DNA of 64,000 nt, taken from assembly GCA_963556695.1 (NCBI GenBank), contig CAUWAG010000010.1, positions 5,704,001 through 5,768,000 of the forward strand, in the 5' to 3' direction. Below the pieces are notes generated by a model. It did not search any database and was not told the origin of the DNA. It worked only from the letters and a program-made list of their open reading frames with translations. Numbering within the stretch: position 1 is the first letter of the stretch; every line of letters starts with the position of its first letter. Made by a program: the position numbers and the translations under genes. The DNA is from Anthostomella pinea (taxonomy: Eukaryota; Ascomycota; Sordariomycetes; Xylariales; Xylariaceae). Of this stretch, positions 45,672-57,344 are shown piece by piece.

Positions 45672-48658
45672 TCAGAACACGTAAGTTGTCCTCAAGGCCT
45701 CCTGATCTCGAGGTTGCAGCTGACTGAGGAACTGATCAAATTGAGGAATGATCTGGCGATATATGCCGATTGTCTGGTGAATAGTTAGGTCTGAGGAATC
45801 ATAGTGCTTACAAGGATCACGCAGTGCATACCTTCTGAAACTCCTCGTGGAGATCAGTCCTGTTCTGACTTCGAAGCTTAATATCTCTGTAGCGAGCAAT
45901 GGCAGTGAAGAAATGCAGCAGCGATTTCTCCATTGCCATGGGATTCTTCTCGACAATACCCGTGAAGCCTCTGAAGGCTGTAGCCTTTTCGTCTGTCAAA
46001 TCAACTTCGTCCATAGATGTGAGGAAATCTTCCGCGAAATTAGCAAGCTCAGGGGCGAGAAGGTCGGCATTGCCAAGTCCAAGCCGCCCCAGCGCGATGG
46101 CTGCATTTTCTGTCACCCCCTTAGGGATACCTGGGTTTGAGATGATCTCGACAAGGCGCTGAAATAGTTCCGGGACATACGCCTTCATTTCAGACTTGTG
46201 TTGCATAGCTATCTCGCCCGCAGACCAGCATGCATTGTTGACCACGCTGAAACCCTCGTCAATATCTTCGTCGAGTACACCGTCCAGGTCAAGCTGCTTG
46301 AGCAGTACGGGGAAAACGCTTGATAATGAGGATCGCAGCTGTCCGTAGACATATTTCGCGCAGTCGCCGAGAAGGGCATAAGCTGACTGCCGGACTTGGT
46401 CGTTCGGGTCTTCCATACAGAAGGTCACCAGCTCAAAGAAGGCTGGCTGCGATTCTTCAACGAGTTTGGCTGACTTCTCCTTGTCTAGTGCTTGGATGAT
46501 CGAGCTAAGAAGATCCAGGCTCGTCACCAGGAAATCTTTATCCGGTACGTCCAGAGTTGGGTTGCTGGCAAGTTGAAGAGATTGCTCCAGGTTCTGATGA
46601 ATGATAGTGACACAACGCACGAAAATTGGCTGGGCATACGGAGTGAATGCATCATTCATTGCCATCGAGACATAGGACAAGCACTCCAACAGAGGAAAAA
46701 GTTCACGAGACTGGTCGGAGACTTTTGTCCACCTGTCTATGAGAGCTGGCATGATTTCGTTGGCAAGCTCGGGTCGCGCCAGGACTGGGCCGATGTGCTC
46801 AGCCAGTGTTTGCACGCAGTCGTAGAGGATGTACATGTTGCGGTCTTTGTACTTCTGAAAGCAACGCACAAATTGCTGGATGATAGGCAAGCTGTAGGGC
46901 TCGAGTTTCTTTTGAGCTTTCTCCTCGAGATTTGCGAAGGCAGACGCGCCGGCTTCCTGGACCTTCTTGTTGCGGTCCAGCATTTTGGTCAGGATGCCCT
47001 CCATCATGGGCTCAAAATACTGCTGCTTCTGCGCCGGATCCGAAAGCTCTGCAGCCCAGGCAGAATAACGGCCCAAAGTCCAGCAAGTTATCTGCCGAAC
47101 AACAGGTTCTGGGTCATTCAAGAGAGAGAACAGGTAGGACACCAGCTCAGGTAAGTGAGGAGTGACGACAACGATACAGCCCTCTGCCACAGCTCCGAGA
47201 GCCAGTACTGCCGCCTCCCGGTAGGGCCATTCGTCGTGCTTTAGGTTCTTGGTCAGGTAGGGCAGAATGCATTCGAACACCGGGTCTCTGAAGTCGCGAG
47301 CGAAGACGTCTAACGCAGCTGCAGAGCACTTCCTCAAAGTCCAGCGCTCGTCCGGATTCGCATCGTCGCCATCTTCCAGGTTATCAATCTCGCCCTCCTC
47401 GAGGTCATCATCCATGCTGGCTAATTTTTCGTACGCATTGCCGTTCTGTGCGGCATCCGTGGAGCCATCGCCGTTCGCCGTCCGGGCTGAAGACTTCTTT
47501 GCAAATTGTGGCTTGATGTCCTCCTCGCGGTCTTCCTCGTCTTCGTCGTCTGTGGCGCCTCCCAACAGCGCAATATCCTCGCCGCTGTACACCATACTCT
47601 CAAGCAGCACAGGGATGATCTTGCTGATGTATGGACTCAACGAGTGCCAGAGGTTCTCGTGCTCTCCAACGGCAAGCCAGAACTCAGCTGCGTCAGTGGC
47701 CAGTTCCTCGTCGTCTCCCTTCTGCTGGGTGATAATGTAGTCTACAAGACCCGACAGATGGGGCTGAAGCTTGTCGGGCCGTGTCTCGACTAGCTGCACG
47801 AAGGCTCTGCAGACCTGTCTGCGCACATCGGGACTCGAGTCCGTTGCCAAGGCGAAAAGATGTTGGAGTAGGTCGTCGATGGAGTTGAGCATGGCCTGGG
47901 ACTTGCGAGGTGTGAAGACGTTGATAGCCGTCAACGCATTCGCGCGAACTCTGGCCAGCGGACTCTTGGTCGCCTCGATGAGCTTCGGAAGGATGAAGTT
48001 CAAAGGTCGTTGGCCATTGAGCTCGCGCTCCAACAGCTTAGTGTTGTCCTCGCAAATCTTGGCCATGGCTGCCATGGAGCCCTCTTGCGCCTCGTTTGTG
48101 ACTTGGCCGTTCTCGTTGCTCAACATCTTCAGTAGTTCCGGTAGCAGTTCTGGCCAGCTCATCAGACCTCCTCGACGAATCAACTCGGTCGCGATGTTGC
48201 CTGCATAGTTGCGCATTTGAGAATTCTTGTCTTGCAAGCCCATGGGAATGGCCATCTTGATCAGGCTCAGGCTGCTCTCTGGGATCTGCTTGAAGCTGGT
48301 TTTGACATTGTTCTTCAGCATAATAGCGGCGGCCGACCGAACAAGATAGTAGTCTTGTGGGGAGCATTGTAGACCAGACGGAGGGTCTTGGCTCGAGAAC
48401 AGGTAGACGAGGTAGTTGTTGATGTCGGGGGACGATTTCGCCTGGGTAAGCATCTGGAAAGAAGAGGCTTGCATTAGCAGGGCACAGCCATTGATAGATT
48501 ATCGTAGCCGAGGACGATCACTCGAAAGGAGGAGAGAACAGCGGGGATGCTCTCACAAGTTCAGCCTGCTTCTGTGCAGCTTTATCGAAGCCACTGAGCG
48601 AGTCCTTGAGACAAGCAGCAAGCTGGCTTAAGGACTCGGGTACCGGCTGCCACGCCAT
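45672..48658 (-). CDS. KAP104: Transportin / importin beta-2 (Kap104)
   Basis: Nuclear import receptor for PY-NLS cargo such as RNA-binding proteins. Exons 48658-48557 (MAWQPVPESLSQLAACLKDS), 48453-45832 and 45773-45672 join to 941 residues, the expected length. The body is a continuous HEAT-repeat solenoid (LPELLKMLSNENGQVTNEA; SSPDVRRQVCRAFVQLVETR; GYSAWAAEL-type helices). Between repeats is the long acidic H8 loop (GATDDEDEEDREEDIKPQF) typical of transportins, about residues 325-400. The end reads IIPQFDQFLSQLQPRDQEAL, highly characteristic of the family. The introns are 103 and 58 nt. No lesion is seen. Confidence 0.95.
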
Positions 48659-51600
48659 GATGGTGGGCGGGGTGTGAATCGCGAAGGATGCGCTCTCTAG
48701 GTATGACTGAGTAGATGAGAATGGCTGGCTTGAGGAGGCAGGCGAATTTGGACTCGTTTGGGTAATAAGTGAAGAGAAGTCAGGTTGTCGTGAGAAGAGG
48801 CATGCGTCCTCTCGTGATGGTGGGGTCGGGCGAGGTCAGCTGGCGGTGATATGTAGGTGAATTGGGTGTGGGAGGGCACCCCGGCGATGGATGGTTGTTT
48901 TTTTCGCCGGCAGGTTGCGTTGCACAACAGAGGTCAGCTTTGGCTCTAGAACTGAGTCGGCAACGAGCGACGGGGATGTGGCGATCCGGCCTTCAGTTGG
49001 TGTTTCGGGAGAGGAGAGGAAGTGGTTCTATCAGGGGGCCAACTACTGAACCATGGTGGCAGGTGGATGGCATCCCTAATAAAGAGAGGGATGGCGGAGG
49101 AGGCCCAGCATTGAGGGCAATGGTGGGGTGTTCACTTCATAAAATTCAATGGGAGGTGGATATGGCCTGGTGGTGAAGTGATGCAGATTTATTACCCTCT
49201 TCAGCAGGTTTTGTCGCCTGCACCCGGTCAATAACTGTTAAGCAGGTACTTGACCCCTCACTTTGGCAAGTGCCTGCCTCAGGTACCTTACGCGCAGGGC
49301 TTATCAGGTGTCCTAGTGGATATGGATTTATGTATGCGATACTACCTTAGTACTCCGTTTGCTTAGTAGATGTATCATCTTTGGACCGAGCATTCAAGGC
49401 AGACACGCCCCAAGATGCAAGTCCACATGTAGTTGCCTTCAATCTTTGCTTTTGGCGGATTGGATCAATTACGGTTTTCTGGCCGATGGCTTCATATCTG
49501 ACCGCGACTTGGTGAATTAGTACACGCACCTTCAACGATCTGGCAACCACCAACTTGACGCATCCGCACTAGGGCTACCTGACGATCCATCTGCACCAGA
49601 AGGTCAACAAGCGCGGACAGCACAGTCAACCAATTGCCCAAACATGCGATGATTGGCATTTGATACTCCGTTGAGAATTGCCGTGGTCCAACAGCAGTGC
49701 TGAGCTCGGTGTCTTCCGGGGCTTCTCCAGGCTGGCACGCTATTGTCGTGACACGCACAAACCTGCAAGGCGCAAACGAGACACAAGACCACGGAGACAG
49801 GAGGAGGGCCCAAGTTTTCCCTGGGCGATGATGCCCCGGCGGTCTGCTTTAGTACTGGTCTTTCTTGAATCACTTGCTTGTATCGGAAAGACCTAGCGAG
49901 CCCAACCGGAACCAGGAAGCACGTCAGACCTTGACAGCCAGCCAGCATCCAACATCAAATCAGTGCGCATCCATGGACAGGCCCATGTCGCCAAGGGTGC
50001 CTGCCGGGAGAAGATCAAGCAGTCGGATAGCGATATCTAGCCCTGCACTCTGTATCGCGACTCTGCATAAGGCGCGCGATTATGGGATAAATGTACCGGT
50101 CTGCAGATTCCTACCTCACTTGTCATGGGCTACGAGAAAGAGGAGGTTCGTGTTGTCAAACGCAGTGACACAGCTAATGGACAACAAGGCACAGTGAAAA
50201 CCCCAAACGCCGACAACCTCATACGGTAAGACAACGCAAGATGTCTCTACTTTTATGTTGTGCTGGTAATGCTATCAGATTTGGAGGAAACGGAGACAGG
50301 CAGACCTTGCTCATTAGTCGTTCTTCGAAAGCTCGCACGTATTGACTGCATTGAGCAATTGGTACTGGCATCGAGCGCAGGCGACAAAGGCACCTTATCA
50401 CGCCCTCTATCACGAAGGTACGCACGCCTACGATCCAACGGAACGCGCGCGAGGCAATCAAGGGTCATTTTTCAGCGGGTGCACAAAGAAAGGCTGGATC
50501 TGTCGGGCGATCGATGCAGATGGCCAAGCAAGCAATTCGTTGCAGAAGCTCGTGCGCGTACCCCTAGCTTCGTGACACCTTGCAAGCCACCCTGATGACG
50601 GGCAAGCAGTACGACTCGGCCGTCTGCGCAGGAGATATTATGATCCAGAGGCTGCAGCTCTGGTCCCCCGGTCGAGCAGATTCTACTCCCTGCGTCGCAC
50701 GTGTGCTGGAAGGGCAAGATTAGACGTATGCAGACATCCGCCCGACCAACCGACTTTCACGCAGATTAGCCGTCAATCTGTACCTCACGATCACGCATGC
50801 TCAAGCTCGGCTGACACATATTAGTATACCACGACGCATACAGCTGCACCCCTGCTTCCAGCTCATCAGTCACACATCATCGAATTGTACCATGTGATGC
50901 GGCACCGACTACCTGGTGGAATGGGCCTCCTCCTCAGCTTTCCAAGTCGCGTCTGACCCATGGACTCTAACTTCGACTCCTTCTGCAAGCATGTATTGGC
51001 CGAGGCACGACGGGAATTACTTCCGTGATGCCGGTGAGATGGCATGATGCTATCGCATTTTCTTTCGCAATGCCTCCAGACGCCCGTTGTGGATGTCGCA
51101 GATGCACCTGGGCTTGTAATGCATACACCATTGCTTCCACGGCCCGGGATTTCCCAGAATACCATTGCAGGTACTGAGCCCTTGAAATCGAGGTCATTCA
51201 GGTTTCATTCGAAATCTTTGGAAGCGGATATCCCCACTCAACGGCTAAGCAGCAGAAGTTGAAGAAGACCTAGGATACGAGGCTGTCCGATGCACCATGT
51301 CGCCCAGCATTCCGAGTCTGGTTGCACATCTAGTAGCCCGTCATTCGGTTGGTGCTGTCGAGATACCAGTGGTCCTAAGCAAGGCGGACATTTCGTCGAA
51401 CACATGGCCCTGGTTTCTTCGTTAGCTTTCTGGCAGACTTGCAGCCTTAGAAGAACTCTGGGGATAGGAGTCGTTGTAGCAAATGTACCGCGCGACACCC
51501 GCTCAGGCCCCACACCGGAGGCACGATTGCAAAGACGCCCAGGAGAAGATCGAGGACGCGCGCAAGGGGCACATCAACGAAGAAGTCATGGACATAATGG

Positions 51601-51839
51601 GCCCACTCATCCGTGGAAATTACGGCGGCAACGCAGCGGAATCACACAACACCACCACCAGCACCTTACGCTTTCCGTCATTAGCCTGTCCACTTGAGCT
51701 CCCTTATGTTTCCCGGAGGTCACTCTGAAAAGGGGTTTGCCATGCCCAATCTACTGGGACAGGAGAAAGCACGGGGTGCGAGGTGCGATTCGTAGGGTGA
51801 CGAAGATGTGCTGAGGTCTTGATTGCGTGCATGTTTGAT
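48659..51839. other. Long gene-poor region
   Basis: Over 3 kb right of the transportin promoter without a supported gene. Open frames at 49865-50197, 50260-50595 and 51483-51728 have plausible starts but no motif or splice support. Composition is near neutral, so a decayed gene is possible. Confidence 0.45.
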
Positions 51840-51844
51840 TATAT

Positions 51845-51984
51845 TGTCACGGCACTTCACAGCCCCACATGATTAACCCCTATATATACCGGATTATGTC
51901 TTCTGGCTAACTATATAGTTTCTCTCCTTCTTCACGTCTAACAGCAAAAGTCATTATAGAGTCACCAGCAGTCGACCTGTGACA
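51845..51984 (+). mobile_element. Short solo LTR or TRIM-like element
   Basis: A 140-bp segment with terminal inverted repeats TGTCAC..GTGACA and TG..CA ends. It is flanked by identical 5-bp direct repeats TATAT at 51840-51844 and 51985-51989. A CTATATATACC TATA-like box lies near 51880-51891. It is too short to code. The flanking TATAT is AT-rich and so weaker evidence than GATAA at the other LTR, but TG..CA ends, inverted termini and a 5-bp duplication together fit LTR integration. A small MITE is the alternative. Confidence 0.65.
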
Positions 51985-51989
51985 TATAT

Positions 51990-52473
51990 CCCTTTTACTA
52001 TATATATAACTTAACGAAATATTGCTAGAGCCCGCCTTGTCTTACACTATAGCCTAGAAACAAAACAAGCACGATTACATCCTTTCAAATGTCCTCCAAA
52101 GTTTACTTCACAAGGTGTGGATGGCGATTTCAACGGGCAGCGCGGAGAATTGTGCGGCCAGGGGGCCATTGTGGATAATGGCCCGTGCAGACGCGCCGCG
52201 CCAATGACTTATCTCGGTCCATCAAACGGACGATGCGGCATCTGACTCGGCCAAGAGGTAGGTAGACAGGTTTCTTAGGCGGGATTGAGCTCCTGGTGTC
52301 AGTGAGACTTCGTAACCATACTATAATGGCGTATAATAACTAGAGGGCTAAGCATGGGCGACTGGCCAGTGGCGATTGATTTTTGTCTGTTGGTATAAGT
52401 ATATATACGGTCACCTCTTAAAAGTCTCCGCAAAGGAAAAGGGGAGGGGGGTAGGTGATAGTTGCCCCTGATC
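51990..52473. other. Intergenic region right of the short LTR
   Basis: No gene is recognised. Confidence 0.4.
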
Positions 52474-52522
52474 GGTGCACTGCCACCTCCTGACGCCACG
52501 GTAGCTTGCGTGCCATTCAACA
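52474..52522 (+). repeat. Dispersed repeat, copy A
   Basis: A block of 49 bp starting GGTGCACTGCCAC and containing GCTTGCGTGCCATT is matched at 60826-60876 with two one-base gaps and about five substitutions. It is probably the remnant of one repetitive element. Confidence 0.6.
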
Positions 52523-52874
52523 GTACCTTCCACCATGCCGCAAATGCTGCTACACCAGCTGTTGCATTTCTCATCTACTCAGACATTATCACGCAAAGAT
52601 TTGGCCGTTGTTGGCCACTCGCGCTCAATACAAGTTCTTCTGCCGAGACACAGGAGCAGGAATGTGACCTAAAAGCGAAATGGTTCGTTCCAAGAACCGA
52701 GTCGGTCCATGGTATGTCACGAAAATCTTGAAATTGAGGACGCGGCGGCACACTTGAGAATAATATTACATATTAATCGTCAGATTATCTATCATATATG
52801 GACGTCCAGCGTTTCGAAAGCCTGCTCCCGACGCCAATGATCATGGAAAAGCAAGTCTATCCTTCAAATTTTGT

Positions 52875-54254
52875 TCAGGTCAGCTTCGGCAGCGGGCAGC
52901 TCTCCTTGGGATAAATCTGATAGTTGTTGACCATTCAAGTGGAGAGATGGCCCGCAACGTGGCACAAGACCTGCCACACATCACGCAAGCCAGCCGGCAT
53001 GTACAGCGTAAACATGTTGCCGTCGTTCAGGTTCTTGGCTGCCATGTAGTCGCCGTTGTACCGAAAGTTGTTGCCGTGCATGTGGAAGACGTGGCTGTCA
53101 GAGCCGTAGCTGTAGGCGTACCTGGAAAGCAAAGGGTTAGTATGACCCCCGTGTATTGGAATATTGGGAATGCTGAACGTACCAGATGGCCTTGTCGCCT
53201 TCGCACATCTCGAAAGCCGGGCCGTTAGAGTAGACATATCCGTTAATAGAATGAAACGACGGCGCCCGCGTCGACGAAAGGGAGGATCGTCGGCATGTTT
53301 GCCAACTGCGGCTTCCAGAACGATGAACTGCCGGCGTACTCGTTATTGAGCGTCACGGGCATCTCCATGCTCTTTGTGGCATTGCCGAGCTTCTCGGCGT
53401 TGGCGGCGGCAAGGAAGCTGCTGGACTCCTCGTAGATCATGAACAGAATGGGAAACTCACGGTATGAATTCATCGTTGAATTCATCAGACCGCGCTGGTA
53501 GACGACGATGGGCCCGATCAGACCAGCGTTCATGTCGGACTGCATGTCGACGAACGAGTGGTACGACCACATGCGCGCAGGGTCGGAAGCCATTGGCTTC
53601 GCGGTCTCTGGCACGAACCACTTGTAGACAAAGCACTGGCCGGGCGCGAGGGCATCAACGTTGGGGAGGGGGGGAGATCCGCCGGTTGTGGTGTTGGGGT
53701 AGAGACTGCCTTCATAGCCCTTGGAGTAGGTCAGGCCCATCGAGTGCACTGACCAGCGTCAGCTGTCGAGTCTGTGTTCTGGCGCGAAACAGAATGCTTA
53801 CTCGTTGCATAGTTGCTGGTAAGTTTGTTACAGAAGAGGATCTGGATGAGATCGCCGACTTCAGCACGGAGCAGAGGACCTTGTGTGCATTGGTCCGGCG
53901 CCTGCTCCATGAGGTTGGAGAAGGCGGCGTCGGTATAGCCCCTATACAATGCTTTGGTCCACGTAAGACCAAGGGAACCCCCGGATTTCAAAATGCCTGC
54001 GGAGGATGCACGCGGAGAGTCGTTGATGGGTACACCAAGCCAGTTGTCCCAGCCCGTGGCTGCGTAGTTCCATTCTACCTCTTTCGCGGCAACATAATAG
54101 GTGCGGACCGTTCCGCTTTGAAGTCGCTGGGCACCTGATTGGGAAGCTTTCCGTCCAAGGCCGGTAAAGCAGCTGAAACGTCGCAGGCCGGAGCCTGGGG
54201 AGTTGGCGAAGAAGCCGCTAGGGCTGCAAGAGAGAGAAGGATTGAGAACACCAT
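52875..54254 (-). pseudogene. Broken multicopper oxidase (ceruloplasmin/hephaestin-like)
   Basis: ATG 54254 starts a clear signal peptide (MVFSILLSLAALAASSPTPQ). The frame is lost near 54115 and the mature enzyme continues in another frame with TYYVAAKEVEWNYAATGWD. Two normal introns follow (53750-53801 and 53122-53182). Copper-site sequence is present: MWSYHSFVD, VFHMHGNNFRYNGD and the type-1 site VWQVLCHVAGHLS. A second frame jump lies near 53260, just before a SINGYVYSNGPAFEM segment. An in-frame TGA at 52935-52937 precedes MVNNYQIYPKESC, which carries the expected axial Met and ends at TGA 52875. Two frameshifts and one nonsense codon make a functional product unlikely. Intact relatives oxidise metal ions or phenols outside the cell. 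Confidence 0.83.
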
Positions 54255-57200
54255 AGCACAGTCGGGTAAACTTCGAATACGATCGCAGCAATAATGTACG
54301 AAATTGGCGACTTAGGGGATATGGTAGAAGAGGAAGACGATCTTCAGGGCATATGCCCCGTACTTATGGAGCGGTGATCCTGTGGCTCCTCAACCCATTT
54401 TCCAGCCACAATGACGGATGGGTCACGGACTAGGGTACAAGGTACCTTGGAGCCCAACTGGTACCCGTTTGTACCAGATTCGTACCCAACTGGGATGATA
54501 GCTACTTCTGGGATGGGGACACCACCCATCCCTTCTTTCAATCAAGCAACTTCCAGAATACAGACCAACAGCCACCATTCGTGACCCTGGTCCTTATTCT
54601 GGATACCGCTACCACAAGGCACAATCCCTTAGGGTGACCAGTTGTACACAAGGCTGTGCGTGTTATGCAAAGCCATGTCTACGCATGTTACGATATCTAG
54701 CAATGCGTCCGCACCACTCTCGAGCTGGCCCAGGAGTCAATGACATACTGTATTTCACCGGACCCAGAATTCGGCAAACTTGATTTCTCCGTAGCTTCTA
54801 TGTTGTATCTGGATACGACGCATGTGTTTCTAGTTCGACCACGGAGAGGCAATCCCAAGGTTTGGAAGACATCATGGATGTAAGCAGGCGGCTGCCGTTC
54901 TCGGTTACTAACACCAGCGTGGCCATGAACATGGCACAGTAGTCAATGGATGGAACAGCCAGCGGGCTCATCTTTGACGGACTGTCGTTGTTTCTCGGCC
55001 CGTCACATCAAGAATGCTTGCAAGACCGCAATTGGAACTCGCAGAAGGACGGATCTGCACCCCTAAGCTTGGCCCGACTACGTAGCAACATGAAAAACCG
55101 CGAGACAAACTTTGCCAAGCCAGCCTCTCCCGCTTGATCTAAACTGTTCAAAGATTAGCAAGGCCAAGAGCTCCGCGGAGCCTCATCAACCCATTATGTA
55201 CATGCAGTACTTTCAGCAGTCCAGGTGATAGCCAGACAGCTTGCCACACGGCCAGTGGTGCTCGGGACGAAAATGGCAGAACGGACTACTGGGAAGCTGT
55301 GCCTAGCCATGCGTGCCATGTACAACGGTGCCACGCTACTTTAGCATCAAGGTACGGATGGGGCTGGCCCGCTACCGGTAGTAGGTTGTCGACGGTGACG
55401 ACGTCACAGACGCACAGCTTGCCCTGGCACGGCTGGCAGACCTCGCCCGCTTCTCTACCGCAGAAACAACATACCGTCGGCGTGGAGATGGCTGGGTCAA
55501 CGTTCCGATTTCCGGATTCCCGATGGGCTGTGGGCCTTGGCGACTTTGCGGCCCTTGCGGCGGACCAATGCCACGAAGAGACATCAAAGCCTGCTCGACG
55601 ATTATCCAAAGGCAGAATAATCTTCAAGCGAACCTAAGAGCGCCCAGGCGTGATCCCATGTGGCCAGTCGGGTTGGGAACCCGAGTAGGGAACGGAAGCA
55701 GCGTAGGCTCCGGTCCAAAGAGGCTGCATCCTCTCCTACAGAGTAAACATGGCAGGGACGCCGCTCGGGACTCCAAGCTCTCATCGGAGGAGTACTCAAA
55801 AAATTCCACGACCATCCGGGATCGAGTTGGCGTAGAAGCTCTGGGGCCCCTGAACACTGGATGGCATCGCCCGCAATGAGCTGCTGGGGTGAAGGAGTGG
55901 CGTACGTCGAGCGATCGAATCTTGGCCCCTTTTCGAGTGACCTCGTCCATGCCAACTCTCGGCGTAGGTAGCGCATAGCTACTGGCCATACCGATACTCG
56001 ACTATTGGACGACATGGGAGACGGCATCACCACCCCAAAAACAAAAGGCCAGAATCTAGCTGCCGCCAGCGTATTCGCGATACGGAAGGACACCAGTATC
56101 GGAGAAGTCCTCTGGCCACAAAGGCAGAGGCATACCTATGTACGAGAAGCCCTTGAACAGAGATAACACCAAGCCAACCGGCGGCGGTGACATCTTCCAG
56201 CAAGGACTACTCACATCACAAGAGACGAGTCAACTGTAAGGCATCCTCACAAGCAAGACGACGTCGTGACGAGCGAGAGCCAAAGAAGCATGATAAGAGC
56301 TGCTCAGCGGTGTGGGCACGAGCATAATATCAATGAAAAACACCAATGCAAAGTCTAGAACCCACCAGCCAACCACCAAACCATACACGCGCCGGGTACA
56401 TATCCCCAAACCCAAACTTACTCAGCCATCATTCCACCCAGCCAAACACCTGTGACCTCAATACGCACAACACGCCCAGCCAGCACTAATCCGCGATCTT
56501 ACCTAGACGCGCGAGCAGGCCGAAAACGCCTGCCTAGCCAGAAGCACAGGCAGGGAAGCAAAACCAATGGATCACATGCTACCTCTTCTACCGGCCGGCT
56601 GTCTAGGAGCGAAATGTCATGCCCTCGACAGACAGGCCCTGTTGCTTTAGCAGGGTCCGACCGAGGTCTGTCCGGTAGTGAATTGGAGGAGAGATTGATG
56701 GTGCGGGTAGTAGGAAATGTCAGATCACAGCTGTTTAGTGTGTCGTTGTGAGTTGACAGTTCCATTGATGGTGGCAGTATGAGAACTAGCGTCGCTTACC
56801 GTCTTACCAGATGACCTGTAGTCCAGCCCAGTCAATGATGGCATCGGTTACCAATAGCTGTCAAGATCTGTGAAGACCTTCTTCTCATTACCTTGCTGTG
56901 CTTGAACAAGACGAACCATTGCGCCACGAGACAGAGGTTGCTATGCATACAACAATATGTGCGTAGTAAAAAATGAACATGACTTTGCCGTTTGCAGCGT
57001 AAAAGTCACAATGAAACCACCTAGTGGGACTCCAAGATCACATAGTTGCATGGATGAAGGCACAGATTTATCTAGAACGTTTCTTCATTCGTCTACCGAT
57101 TATTCCGGCCTATCTCGTAAAAGGGCATTATCAGTGTAGAATACATGGGTCCTGTGGCTAGCAACGACTAGCTGCAGGTAGAAGCCATGCCGCAAGGCAA

Positions 57201-57344
57201 TGGGCTTCCAGATGGGTGAGGGTATGAAGCATTATGGGATGAACATGCGCGCCGTGGGACGATGTGCCGGAAACAGAGAAGCCCGAAACCATCCAAACTC
57301 CAATGAACTTTTATCGATTCCCCATTTGCCGTCAATCGATGCGT
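54255..57344. other. Long gene-poor region
   Basis: About 3 kb between the multicopper oxidase relic and the Hsp90 3' end. Open frames around 55290-56090 on both strands lack motifs; one minus-strand frame has a Cys-rich patch (VCCFCGREAGEVCQPC) but no splice or start support. A GTACC-rich stretch with partly repeated units (CCAACTGGTACCC, TCGTACCCAACTGG) lies near 54455-54497. Confidence 0.45.

Noticed and set aside
46492..47154. 220-residue plus-strand open frame
   Set aside because: Antisense to transportin, no family signature.
49865..50595. Small plus-strand frames in the gene-poor region
   Set aside because: Atypical composition and no motif; likely chance.
51483..51728. 81-residue plus-strand open frame starting MYRATPAQAPHRRH
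   Set aside because: Has an ATG and some helix-like content, but no homology signal, no splice partner and an Arg/Ser-rich end.
55286..55627. Minus-strand frame with Cys-rich VCCFCGREAGEVCQPC
   Set aside because: The spacing is suggestive of zinc binding but there is no proper start, no neighbouring exon, and the rest is Arg/Ala-rich.
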